Source: Chloroflexota bacterium (GTDB lineage Bacteria > Chloroflexota > Dehalococcoidia > Lucifugimonadales > Lucifugimonadaceae). Taken from it: a DNA stretch of 23,095 nucleotides. Location of the stretch: the NCBI GenBank assembly GCA_002730795.1, contig PCAX01000020.1, forward strand, positions 3,051-26,145, read 5' to 3'. Under the pieces are notes generated by a model that saw only the letters and a list, made by a program, of their open reading frames with translations, did no database searches and was not told the DNA's origin. Both the position numbers and the translations under genes were made by a program. Shown piece after piece: positions 8,769-15,909 of this stretch (position 1 is the stretch's first letter; each line of letters opens with the position of its first letter).

Positions 8769-9053
8769 TCAATTTGCCTGAATCACCGAGCCCGATTGCA
8801 ACATATTAGCTACCTCAGCTTTTAAATCTTTAACTTCCATTATATGTGGAGATCGTCCGTCTCTCTTTTTATCCCATAAAACTTTACCATCAACCGTCAC
8901 TTTAAATGCTCCACTATGACCTGGAACTACTGAAATCGCTAAAGATGGGCCTCCGGCCTGAAATAATTCGCTAACCATGTAAGCTGCTAAATTACCATAG
9001 CCACATGGTACGCAGTATTCTATTTCAGCTTCCATTTTCCAATGATCAGACAA
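8769..9053 (-). CDS. SelT/SelW/SelH-family (Rdx) small protein with CxxC
   Basis: A 94-residue thioredoxin-like protein of the Rdx family. The N-terminal strand IEYCVPCGY carries C14 and C17, a CxxC where selenoprotein W homologues have CxxU. The PSLAISVVPGHSGAFKVTVDG stretch and a C-terminal helix match the family layout. The role is probably redox; no partner is known. The start is TTG at 9053, with AAAGG eight bases upstream. The next ATG, six codons later (9035), has no ribosome site. It is divergent from the acetyltransferase gene. Confidence 0.85.
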   Translation of the reverse strand: MSDHWKMEAEIEYCVPCGYGNLAAYMVSELFQAGGPSLAISVVPGHSGAFKVTVDGKVLWDKKRDGRSPHIMEVKDLKAEVANMLQSGSVIQAN

Positions 9054-9072
9054 TGTTGTTACCTTTCTGAAT

Positions 9073-9078
9073 AGTATA
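9073..9078 (-). promoter_or_regulatory. Candidate -10 box (TATACT) for the Rdx gene
   Basis: TATACT on the minus strand, 20 bases upstream of the TTG start, would give a short leader that still contains the AAAGG site. No convincing -35 hexamer sits 17 bases further upstream (the region is an A-run), so the call rests on the -10 alone. Confidence 0.25.
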
Positions 9079-9113
9079 TTTATTGTGATTTACACTTTTT
9101 TAGGTATATCAAT

Positions 9114-9144
9114 TTGATTAAACCGATTATCATGTCATTATAAC
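9114..9144 (+). promoter_or_regulatory. Candidate promoter for the GNAT acetyltransferase
   Basis: TTGATT (9114-9119) and TATAAC (9139-9144) are separated by 19 bases, slightly long. A start near 9151 would leave a very short leader that just contains the AAGGTG ribosome site at about 9153. Confidence 0.3.
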
Positions 9145-9165
9145 CTCATATAAAGGTGAACACAT

Positions 9166-9186
9166 ATGGAACAAAGTTTTGGATAG
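9166..9186 (+). other. Six-codon upstream mini-ORF overlapping the acetyltransferase start
   Basis: ATG GAA CAA AGT TTT GGA TAG is preceded by AAGGTG at ideal spacing. Its end overlaps the TTG of the GNAT gene. Removing one T from the run at 9177-9180 would fuse it in frame to the acetyltransferase as M-E-Q-S-L-D-R. It may be a coupling leader peptide or the trace of an indel. Confidence 0.4.
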
Positions 9187-9784
9187 AACACGAAGTACTG
9201 TAATTTTAAAACAAGTAACACGTGACGATGTCGTCCGACTAATAGAATGGCTGGACGATGAAGAAGTAAATGAGAGTTGGTTTGGACGATATAACTATGG
9301 CGACGTGGCACACTTAGGGTACGAACCACAGAAAATGTTATCCGCAAGTAAATCTGAATGGGAAGAAGTTTTCAATGACCCTCATCATGAACCCCACAGA
9401 GATATATTTTCGGTTTACACCTCTGAAAGTATTCATATTGGAGAAGGACAGTTGTCAATAGATGAAGCGTTAGGTGATGCTCAAATATCAATATTAATTG
9501 GTAAAAAAGATACATGGCACAAAGGTTACGGTAAAGCAACCGTAATGGCATTACTCGAGCACATATTTGATAAGCTTAATTTGTACAGAGCCTGGGTTGA
9601 TGTCCCAGATTATAACCTTCATGCCAAAAACCTATTTCTACAATTAGGATTTCAACATGAAGGAACATTAAGGAAAAGCCGACCACATGATGGCTCTAGA
9701 CACAACTCCCATATCATGGGAATGTTATTAGAGGAATATCGTCTGAAATTTCCTGATGGAGTTGATAGCCATGTGGACCTATAA
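9179..9784 (+). CDS. GNAT-family N-acetyltransferase (RimJ/RimL-like)
   Basis: A 201-residue acetyl-CoA-dependent acetyltransferase. The core motif A with the pyrophosphate loop is WHKGYGKATV (residues 113-122), followed by motif B NLHAKNLFLQLGF and EGTLRKS, the common RimJ/RimL and polyamine-acetyltransferase pattern. The substrate is unknown. The open frame has no ATG near its beginning; TTG at 9179 is the first plausible start. Just upstream, AAGGTG seven bases before ATG 9166 opens a six-codon frame (MEQSFG, then TAG) that overlaps the TTG, out of register by one base. Either the TTG is used, perhaps coupled to that mini-ORF, or one extra T in the TTTT run has shifted the true start ATG out of frame. 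Confidence 0.88.
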   Translation: MDRTRSTVILKQVTRDDVVRLIEWLDDEEVNESWFGRYNYGDVAHLGYEPQKMLSASKSEWEEVFNDPHHEPHRDIFSVYTSESIHIGEGQLSIDEALGDAQISILIGKKDTWHKGYGKATVMALLEHIFDKLNLYRAWVDVPDYNLHAKNLFLQLGFQHEGTLRKSRPHDGSRHNSHIMGMLLEEYRLKFPDGVDSHVDL

Positions 9785-9797
9785 AATGATCATGGTT

Positions 9798-10997
9798 CTA
9801 AACAGTATTAGATAAAGACTTCATAACGTCCAAATACTTTAACCCCGACCCAGTATTCATCAATACGACACTCATATCCTTTGTAATAAATCCAGTATCC
9901 AAAAGCTTTTTCAGTGCTGAAAAAGTTGAAGCTCCTTCAGGAGCAGCAAAGATTCCTTCCATTTTCGCAATAAACCTCACCGAATCGATCATAGATTCAT
10001 CCGACACGGTAGTGACGCAACCTCCACTTTCCCGAATAGCCTCCAAAACCAGAAAATCTCCTATAGCTGCAGGGACTCTCATACCTGAAGCTATTGTTTT
10101 TGGATTTTTAAATTCCTTAGCGTATTTTTCCCCACTTGAAAAAGCTTCAAAAATTGGAGCACAGCCCGCAGCTTGAACAGATATTAAAATAGGTTTTTTA
10201 TTTTTAATCAATCCTAATTCCTGCATTTCGTAAATAGCTTTCCAAATACCAACTATTCCTGTACCTCCCCCTGTTGGATATATTATGACATCCGGCACCA
10301 ACCAATTCATCTGTTCAATTATTTCGTACGCCATTGTTTTTTTCCCTTCCACACGATACGGTTCTTTCATGGTAGAAATATCAAAAAATTCGTGTTTTTC
10401 AGCTGCTTTTGCTGAAGCATTCCCACAATCAGTTATTAGACCATCAATTAACGTCACATTGGCTCCATAAGCCTCACACTCAATTCGGTTAGCTAACGGA
10501 ACATCTTTAGGCATAAATACGTTAGCACCAATCCCGGCTTTGGAAGCATAGGCTGCCATCGCTCCTGCTGCATTACCTGCAGATGGCATCGTTATCGCTT
10601 TTATACCCAGTTCATGAGCACGGGAAACAGCTGTTGCCAAACCCCTAGCTTTGAAAGATCCGGTTGGATTAACACCTTCATCCTTAATCCATAGGTCCTT
10701 CATTCCAAGGTAATCGCCTAAATGTTCTGAGCGAAGTAATGGCGTATATCCTTCACCTAATGAAATAATATTTTTTTTGTCTCGAATGGGTAAAACTTCT
10801 CGATATCTCCACATATTTTCGGGACGTTCAATTAGAGAATTTTTTGTCAAAGTTCTAGAAGCTAAATCTAGATCATATTGCGCTAATAGTGGTTTACCAG
10901 TTTTAGGATTGATTCTGTTGGGACGATCAGCATCAAATTTTTCTCCAGTCAAAGAACACTTTAGGTGGGTCATGGAACTGTAGTTTAGTTCACCCAT
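9798..10997 (-). CDS. thrC: Threonine synthase
   Basis: PLP enzyme that converts O-phosphohomoserine to threonine, 399 residues. The PLP-binding lysine is K116 in NPTGSFKARG. Upstream SLGEGYTPLL and downstream MPSAGNAAGAMAAYA are the phosphate- and substrate-loop motifs. YPTGGGTGIVGIWKA binds the cofactor phosphate, and LMNTGSGLKY lies near the end. An N-terminal extension of about 75 residues keeps one cysteine (C14) of the cysteine-rich motif seen in related enzymes. The start ATG has a strong AAGGAG site five bases upstream. It follows lipB by 65 bases on the same strand and may be cotranscribed. It converges with the GNAT gene, with only 13 bases between. Confidence 0.93.
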   Translation of the reverse strand: MGELNYSSMTHLKCSLTGEKFDADRPNRINPKTGKPLLAQYDLDLASRTLTKNSLIERPENMWRYREVLPIRDKKNIISLGEGYTPLLRSEHLGDYLGMKDLWIKDEGVNPTGSFKARGLATAVSRAHELGIKAITMPSAGNAAGAMAAYASKAGIGANVFMPKDVPLANRIECEAYGANVTLIDGLITDCGNASAKAAEKHEFFDISTMKEPYRVEGKKTMAYEIIEQMNWLVPDVIIYPTGGGTGIVGIWKAIYEMQELGLIKNKKPILISVQAAGCAPIFEAFSSGEKYAKEFKNPKTIASGMRVPAAIGDFLVLEAIRESGGCVTTVSDESMIDSVRFIAKMEGIFAAPEGASTFSALKKLLDTGFITKDMSVVLMNTGSGLKYLDVMKSLSNTV

Positions 10998-11062
10998 TAA
11001 AACTCCTTTTTCAAAATCACTTTATCCGTCTATTAAAAAATTAGGGATATTAGATTACATCC

Positions 11063-11749
11063 TTAAACAAATTGATATGTTTCTCGTACTGCTGTTTTAC
11101 GTAATCTAGAAGAAAACGTTTTTACGAATATTGCTGATATCTCTTGGACAGTTACTTTATGGGATATTTCATCGTTGACACGAGTGACTTCAGACTGAGG
11201 GTTACCGCATGGTATTATGTGGTCAAAAAAACTTAAATCCGTGGACACATTCAATGCAGCGCCATGAAGAGTTACGCCACCTGAAATCCGAACCCCCAAT
11301 GCAGCTATTTTTTTTGGATTTCCTGATTTTCCAACTACCCACACCCCCGTTTCTCCCTTTATTTTCTCACCGTTGATATTTATAACCTTAAGTGCATCAA
11401 TTATTGTGTCTTCTAATAATCTGATGTAGGTTATCGGCCCCAAATCATATTCTCTCAACCTAATTATTGGATAAACAATTAGCTGGCCTAGTCCATGAAA
11501 TGTCGCTTCACCACCCCTGTCTACATTGATAACTTTAATACCCTTCCTCTCAATATCCGATAATGTAGATCTGATATGTGTTTTATCCGCTCGCCTACCA
11601 AGTGTTATCGTTCCTGGGTGCTCCATCAACAAAATAGTGTCAGGTCTAATACCTTTAACACGTTCAGCATGAATGGACGTTTGTAATGTTCTGGCTTTGT
11701 GGTAGTCCAAAATACCACATGAAATCACTTTAAATATTTCCCTTTTCAC
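11063..11749 (-). CDS. lipB: Lipoyl(octanoyl) transferase
   Basis: Transfers octanoyl from acyl carrier protein to the lipoyl domains of 2-oxo acid dehydrogenase E2, the first step of lipoylation. The signature RGGEATFHGLGQLIVYP begins at R78. The catalytic pair is K147 (in KKIAALGV) and C181 (in IIPCG). At 228 residues it is the usual size. The ATG overlaps the E2 stop as ATGA, so the enzyme is translationally coupled to its own substrate protein. No lipA is visible in the window. Confidence 0.95.
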   Translation of the reverse strand: MKREIFKVISCGILDYHKARTLQTSIHAERVKGIRPDTILLMEHPGTITLGRRADKTHIRSTLSDIERKGIKVINVDRGGEATFHGLGQLIVYPIIRLREYDLGPITYIRLLEDTIIDALKVININGEKIKGETGVWVVGKSGNPKKIAALGVRISGGVTLHGAALNVSTDLSFFDHIIPCGNPQSEVTRVNDEISHKVTVQEISAIFVKTFSSRLRKTAVRETYQFV

Positions 11750-13056
11750 GTCAAATTAGTGCGAGTGTTAATTGATTCCAATATTTTTTTTACTGCCTGT
11801 ACAAAACTAGACGCCTCTAGACCATCTACTATTCTATGATCAAATGATAAACACATATTCATCACAGAGCGAATTTGAATGTCTTCTTTATTGTTCGATT
11901 TTATAACCATTGGGCGTCTTACAACCGATTCGGTTGTAATAATCCCTGCCTGCGGATAATTGATTATTGCACCTCCAAGAATAGAACCAAGAGTGCCAGT
12001 ATTATTGACAGTAAAAGTTCCTCCTTCAACATCGTTTAATTGAAGTTCACCCTTCCTTGCCCTCATAGTCAAATCTGACAATTTTTTACAAATATCTAAA
12101 AATCCCAAGCCATCGGCATTATGAATGACCGGCACTGATAGACCGTCCAATCCTGCAATTGCTATACCTAGATTTACGTTCCCTCGTAGAACGATTTTAT
12201 TATCAATCCACGATGAGTTTAGGTATTTATTTGAAGTAAGAGCCCGAGAAACAGCATGAACAGCAAAAGTAAGGTACGTAAGTTTTATCTTATGGAGGCT
12301 TTCAAATGACTCTCTGTTGGAATCTATACATTTTTTGACTTCGGTCATATCAACTTCAACAGATGTCCAAGCATGAGGTATTTTGGAGGAAGACTCGACC
12401 ATTCGATCTGCAATTATTTTTCGGAAGGGATTTGGAGTTACAAAATGATCGTCAGACGCAACAGTAATAGTGTTTTTAACGTCTACTTCATCAACATTTA
12501 CTTTATCTATGTGATTAAGGACATCTTTTTTAGTTACTCTGTTGTTCTGACCTGACCCGCTTACATGTGTAATATCTATACCATGCTGCTCTGCAAGTTT
12601 TAAGACCACAGGCGAATAGCGATTCTTTTCCAAATCGGAAGATATGACTTTATCTATATCCTTATCTTCCCTCGTTTGTTTGGGTAAATCTTCCGTAATG
12701 AGACTGTTGTCCTTAAATTCTCCCCCAGTCGGTCCAACAGCTGCAACATCCGAAATAGACCCTATTATAGATTGATCAGGAATTGTTATATCGGTGGGTC
12801 GATTATTTTCGACTACGTCAATTACGTCAAAAACAGCAATCATGTTTCCCATTGGTACCGTTTCACCTTCGGAAACAGTTTTTTCAATAAGTTTCCCTGT
12901 ATGTGGCGACGGAATTTCCATACTTACCTTGTCCGTAATGATTTCAATTATCGGCTCATATTTTTCTATGTCTTGACCAACATTTTTCAGCCACTTAATC
13001 ACCACAGCCTCGGTTACCGATTCTCCTATTTGCGGTAGTGTTATTTCGATTTTCAT
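11746..13056 (-). CDS. bkdB: 2-oxo acid dehydrogenase E2 (dihydrolipoyl acyltransferase)
   Basis: Core acyltransferase of a 2-oxo acid dehydrogenase complex, 436 residues. There is one lipoyl domain (about 1-80) with the lipoylated lysine K43 in TDKVSMEIP. A charged linker follows (about 85-145), then the peripheral subunit-binding domain at 146-183 (RYSPVVLKLAEQHGID). The catalytic domain runs from about 200 to the end, with H407 and D411 in SFDHRIVDG. It starts directly after the TAA of E1-beta. The partner subunits resemble the branched-chain enzyme, so the substrate is probably branched-chain 2-oxo acids; pyruvate cannot be excluded. Confidence 0.93.
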   Translation of the reverse strand: MKIEITLPQIGESVTEAVVIKWLKNVGQDIEKYEPIIEIITDKVSMEIPSPHTGKLIEKTVSEGETVPMGNMIAVFDVIDVVENNRPTDITIPDQSIIGSISDVAAVGPTGGEFKDNSLITEDLPKQTREDKDIDKVISSDLEKNRYSPVVLKLAEQHGIDITHVSGSGQNNRVTKKDVLNHIDKVNVDEVDVKNTITVASDDHFVTPNPFRKIIADRMVESSSKIPHAWTSVEVDMTEVKKCIDSNRESFESLHKIKLTYLTFAVHAVSRALTSNKYLNSSWIDNKIVLRGNVNLGIAIAGLDGLSVPVIHNADGLGFLDICKKLSDLTMRARKGELQLNDVEGGTFTVNNTGTLGSILGGAIINYPQAGIITTESVVRRPMVIKSNNKEDIQIRSVMNMCLSFDHRIVDGLEASSFVQAVKKILESINTRTNLT

Positions 13057-14040
13057 TTATATAGACGACAATTTACTTACGGCTGAAGTAATTTTCTGTT
13101 TTGAGGGTAAATATTCAGATTCCTGAATGGGAGAAAATGGCATGGGAGGAATTTCTAAAGGTGTCAACCTCATAATTGGAGCATCTAGATCAAAAAAACA
13201 TTCTTCACTAATGATGGCCGATACCTCTGAAGATATACTAACCGCCGCTGTATCTTCTTGGACAATCAATGCCCTGCCAGTTTTAGACACGGATTTAACG
13301 ATCGTTTCTCTATCTATTGGTCTTAGTGTCCTTAAATCGACAACTTCTACGCTTATTCCCAGTTTTTCGCATTCAACTGCGGACTGAAGTACGTAATGAA
13401 GCATGAGCCCGTAGGTAATAACGGTTAAATCTTCTCCCTCACGTTTGATTTCAGCTTTTCCTAGAGGGATAGTATAATCGTCCGATGGTACTTCCCCTTT
13501 AACCAACCTATACGTTTTCTTGTGTTCTAAAAAAATTACCGGATCATCATCTCTGATAGCCGACCGCAAAAGACCTGAAGCATCGTAGGCAGTAGCGGGG
13601 GCCACTACTTTTAACCCCGGAGTATGTGAAAAAATTACCTCTATGCTTTGAGAATGGTATAACCCTCCTCTAACTCCTCCTCCGTACGGTATCCTAATGG
13701 TCATGGGACAGATTTTTTTTCCGTATGTACCATATCTTATTTTAGATGCCTCACCCACAATCTGGTTTACCGCCGGCCAAACAAAATCAGCGAATTGAAT
13801 TTCCGCGATTGGCCTCATACCATTTACTGCTGATCCAATAGCTATGCCACAAATAGAAGATTCAGCTAAAGGCGTATCAATCACTCTTTCAGGTCCAAAA
13901 AGTTCTACGAATCCATCTGTTGCTAAAAAAACACCCCCACGAGCACCTATATCTTCACCTAAAATAAAAACTGATGGATTTTGTTTCATCTCACTTCTTA
14001 TGGTATCTCTGACGGCTTCTATTACAGAAACAATTGGCAT
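13057..14040 (-). CDS. bkdAB: 2-oxo acid dehydrogenase E1 component, beta subunit
   Basis: Thiamine-diphosphate-dependent decarboxylase beta subunit, 327 residues. Motifs: LGEDIGARGGVF with E29 (activates the thiamine ring in the family), DTPLAESSICGIAIGSA, H129 in YHSQSIE, and the branched-chain-type VIFLEHKKTYR. The C-terminal transketolase domain contains VEVVDLRTLRPID. The ATG has GAGG seven bases upstream, which overlaps the E1-alpha TGA. It forms an alpha2-beta2 E1 with the gene before it. Confidence 0.94.
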   Translation of the reverse strand: MPIVSVIEAVRDTIRSEMKQNPSVFILGEDIGARGGVFLATDGFVELFGPERVIDTPLAESSICGIAIGSAVNGMRPIAEIQFADFVWPAVNQIVGEASKIRYGTYGKKICPMTIRIPYGGGVRGGLYHSQSIEVIFSHTPGLKVVAPATAYDASGLLRSAIRDDDPVIFLEHKKTYRLVKGEVPSDDYTIPLGKAEIKREGEDLTVITYGLMLHYVLQSAVECEKLGISVEVVDLRTLRPIDRETIVKSVSKTGRALIVQEDTAAVSISSEVSAIISEECFFDLDAPIMRLTPLEIPPMPFSPIQESEYLPSKQKITSAVSKLSSI

Positions 14041-14049
14041 AATAAAACC

Positions 14050-15027
14050 TCAAAATTCCAGATCAGAATGTAGTAACATCGTTTCCACACCAGGATATGG
14101 TTCATTACCAATTTTTTCTGTAGCGTCATCGACTATTAATTTAGCTTCTTTTTCCATCATCTGTATATCACTCTTGGACAAAACATTAATTGAAACCAGC
14201 TTCTCCGCAGTTATTGGTAAAGGATCCATTCTAGATAATCCTTCAATATCATCTTTACGTCTGTATTTGGAATGATCATCATCCGTGGTGTGCGGTAAAA
14301 GTCTTTCTACAGTCGATTCTATCAAAGTAGGACCTTCACCTCTTCTTGCCCTGTTTGCGGCTTCAGACGTAGCTTCAAACACATCAAAAATATCGGTGCC
14401 ATCGACTAGTACTCCTGGCATACCATAACCAGCGGCTCTGGACGATATGTTTTCCACGGCCATCTGTTTGGACAAGGGTACAGAAATTGCATAGCCGTTA
14501 TTTTCACAAAAGAAAATAACTGGTAATGAATGAATAGATGCAAAATTCATCGCTTCATGACAATCTCCTTGACTGGCCGCTCCATCACCAAAAAATACTA
14601 CTGTAACAGCGTTAGAATCTCGCATCTTATCCGCTAATGCGACACCCACAGCCTGAGGTAATTGAGTTCCTACAACATTAGAAAATGAAAAAAGATCTAC
14701 CCTAGGATGCGAACCGTGCAGCGGAAATTGTCTAGCACCGCTCATAATCTCACCATCCTTCGCTAAAAAAGTTCTAAGCTGCTCTTCGGGAGTAGTTCCA
14801 AGAGCCAACGTAACGGTAAATTGACGATAGTAGATTAGAAAATGGTCCAAGGACGGATCTAAAGCTTCAATACATGCGACCTGGCTGGCTTCATGCCCTT
14901 GGGCGGAAGCAGCTATTGCAGCCTTTCCTTGCCTATTAAGTATCCAAACTCGTTCATCCAACGCCCTACTAATCAACATTGTACGGAACATCTTTTTCAG
15001 GCGAGATTTATTTAGTTCATTTGTCAT
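14050..15027 (-). CDS. bkdAA: 2-oxo acid dehydrogenase E1 component, alpha subunit (branched-chain type)
   Basis: Alpha subunit of the thiamine-dependent E1, about 325 residues. The thiamine-diphosphate motif runs from GDG (148-150) to NN (177-178), numbered from the GTG. ERVWILNRQGK, the NNGYAISVP block, and LPHTTDDDHSKYR with MDPL following closely resemble Bacillus branched-chain BkdAA as I recall it, which is why I prefer branched-chain over pyruvate dehydrogenase. GTG at 15030 lies directly before ATG 15027; I choose the ATG. No ribosome site is visible; a promoter predicted just upstream would make the message nearly leaderless. It is the first gene of the E1a-E1b-E2-lipB series; E3 is not in the window. 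Confidence 0.93.
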   Translation of the reverse strand: MTNELNKSRLKKMFRTMLISRALDERVWILNRQGKAAIAASAQGHEASQVACIEALDPSLDHFLIYYRQFTVTLALGTTPEEQLRTFLAKDGEIMSGARQFPLHGSHPRVDLFSFSNVVGTQLPQAVGVALADKMRDSNAVTVVFFGDGAASQGDCHEAMNFASIHSLPVIFFCENNGYAISVPLSKQMAVENISSRAAGYGMPGVLVDGTDIFDVFEATSEAANRARRGEGPTLIESTVERLLPHTTDDDHSKYRRKDDIEGLSRMDPLPITAEKLVSINVLSKSDIQMMEKEAKLIVDDATEKIGNEPYPGVETMLLHSDLEF

Positions 15028-15037
15028 CACATTTTAT

Positions 15038-15066
15038 TTTATATAAATTAACTTTTATTTCACCAA
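15038..15066 (-). promoter_or_regulatory. Candidate promoter giving a leaderless E1-alpha message
   Basis: TTGGTG (15066-15061) and TATAAA (15043-15038) on the minus strand are 17 bases apart. Seven bases separate the -10 box from GTG 15030 and ten from ATG 15027, so transcription would begin at or within a few bases of the start codon. The absence of any Shine-Dalgarno sequence agrees with this. Confidence 0.4.
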
Positions 15067-15078
15067 AAGTAGACATTG

Positions 15079-15108
15079 TTTACAAAACTATTTTAAAATT
15101 AGTAGTAT
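15079..15108 (+). promoter_or_regulatory. Candidate promoter for the cyclophilin lipoprotein
   Basis: TTTACA (15079-15084) and TAGTAT (15103-15108) are 18 bases apart, about 50 bases before the ATG at 15159. The spacer is very AT-rich, so chance matches are possible. Confidence 0.35.
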
Positions 15109-15158
15109 AAATAAAAACAATTTTATAACTCTTCATTTATATATCACTAGCAAGCAAA

Positions 15159-15818
15159 ATGTTTAACCTTCAGCTAATTCGTTTTATTCTGATACCAACG
15201 CTATTGGTTTCTTTTGCTTGTTCGGCTTCAGAAGAAACTTCAAAGGAAAACAAAACGATGGATCAAAATGTGGAACAATCATCTCCAAAGTATCACCCTC
15301 CAAAGGGAGACCTTGACTCAACTAAATCCTATACGGCTACACTAAAAACTGATGTTGGCGATATAGTTATAGAACTCTACGCGGACATTGCGTCCGTTTA
15401 TGTTGAAAACTTTGTTAATCTTGCAAAATCTGGGTTTTATGACGGATCTTCTTTCCACCGTGTAATCCCAGGCTTTATGGCTCAAGGCGGAACGAGAAAC
15501 GGAGAAGGTCCCGGTTATAAATTCAACGATTTTTTTCACCCTGACATGAAACACGATGGGCCAGGGGTAATCTCGATGGCAAACGCTGGATTAAATACAA
15601 ACTCATCTCAATTTTTTATCACGTATTCAGAAACTCAATTTTTAGACCCATTTGACGAAAATGGAAACCCAAAAGAGTGTGGCACTCCTGGCGTTTCTTG
15701 TCATGCGGTATTCGGGAGAGTAATTAAGGGAATGGAAACGGTAGAAAACATAACACCCATTCAACCGGGAGAACCAATTACGCCAACCACTATACTAACC
15801 GTTGACATAAGCGAATAA
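15159..15818 (+). CDS. Cyclophilin-type peptidyl-prolyl isomerase, probable lipoprotein
   Basis: Peptidyl-prolyl cis-trans isomerase acting outside the membrane, 219 residues. The N-terminus is a hydrophobic signal sequence ending in LLVSFAC, so C21 is the likely lipid-modified residue, although S-F-A-C is not a perfect lipobox. A charged linker follows to about residue 57. The cyclophilin domain (about 58-219) keeps the active-site stretch FHRVIPGFMAQGG with R101, and SMANAGLNTNSSQFFITYSE (139-158). An insert with ECGTPGVSCHAVFGRV contains two cysteines that could form a disulfide. No clear ribosome site precedes the ATG. Confidence 0.93.
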   Translation: MFNLQLIRFILIPTLLVSFACSASEETSKENKTMDQNVEQSSPKYHPPKGDLDSTKSYTATLKTDVGDIVIELYADIASVYVENFVNLAKSGFYDGSSFHRVIPGFMAQGGTRNGEGPGYKFNDFFHPDMKHDGPGVISMANAGLNTNSSQFFITYSETQFLDPFDENGNPKECGTPGVSCHAVFGRVIKGMETVENITPIQPGEPITPTTILTVDISE

Positions 15819-15909
15819 CGCTAATCGCAACAATGAACTGATCGAGAAACTGCGAGTCCCTGCCCCCTTAGTGGCTTATCACAGACAGTGGACGCCTATC
15901 ACCATGAGG
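15819..15909. other. GC-rich spacer between convergent genes
   Basis: This 91-base gap lies between the cyclophilin and the von Willebrand A-like gene. By hand count it is about 53% G+C, clearly higher than the flanking spacers. I see no T-run terminator and only short hairpin arms (GCGA/TCGC around 15811-15828). One plus-strand frame is open through it from 15811 and reads like ordinary protein (ELIEKLRVPAPLVAYHRQW) but has no start codon or ribosome site. It could be a gene remnant or a small RNA. Confidence 0.35.

Noticed and set aside
13844..14275. 143-residue plus-strand open frame across the E1-beta/E1-alpha junction
   Set aside because: Antisense to two well-supported genes, with no motif or ribosome site.
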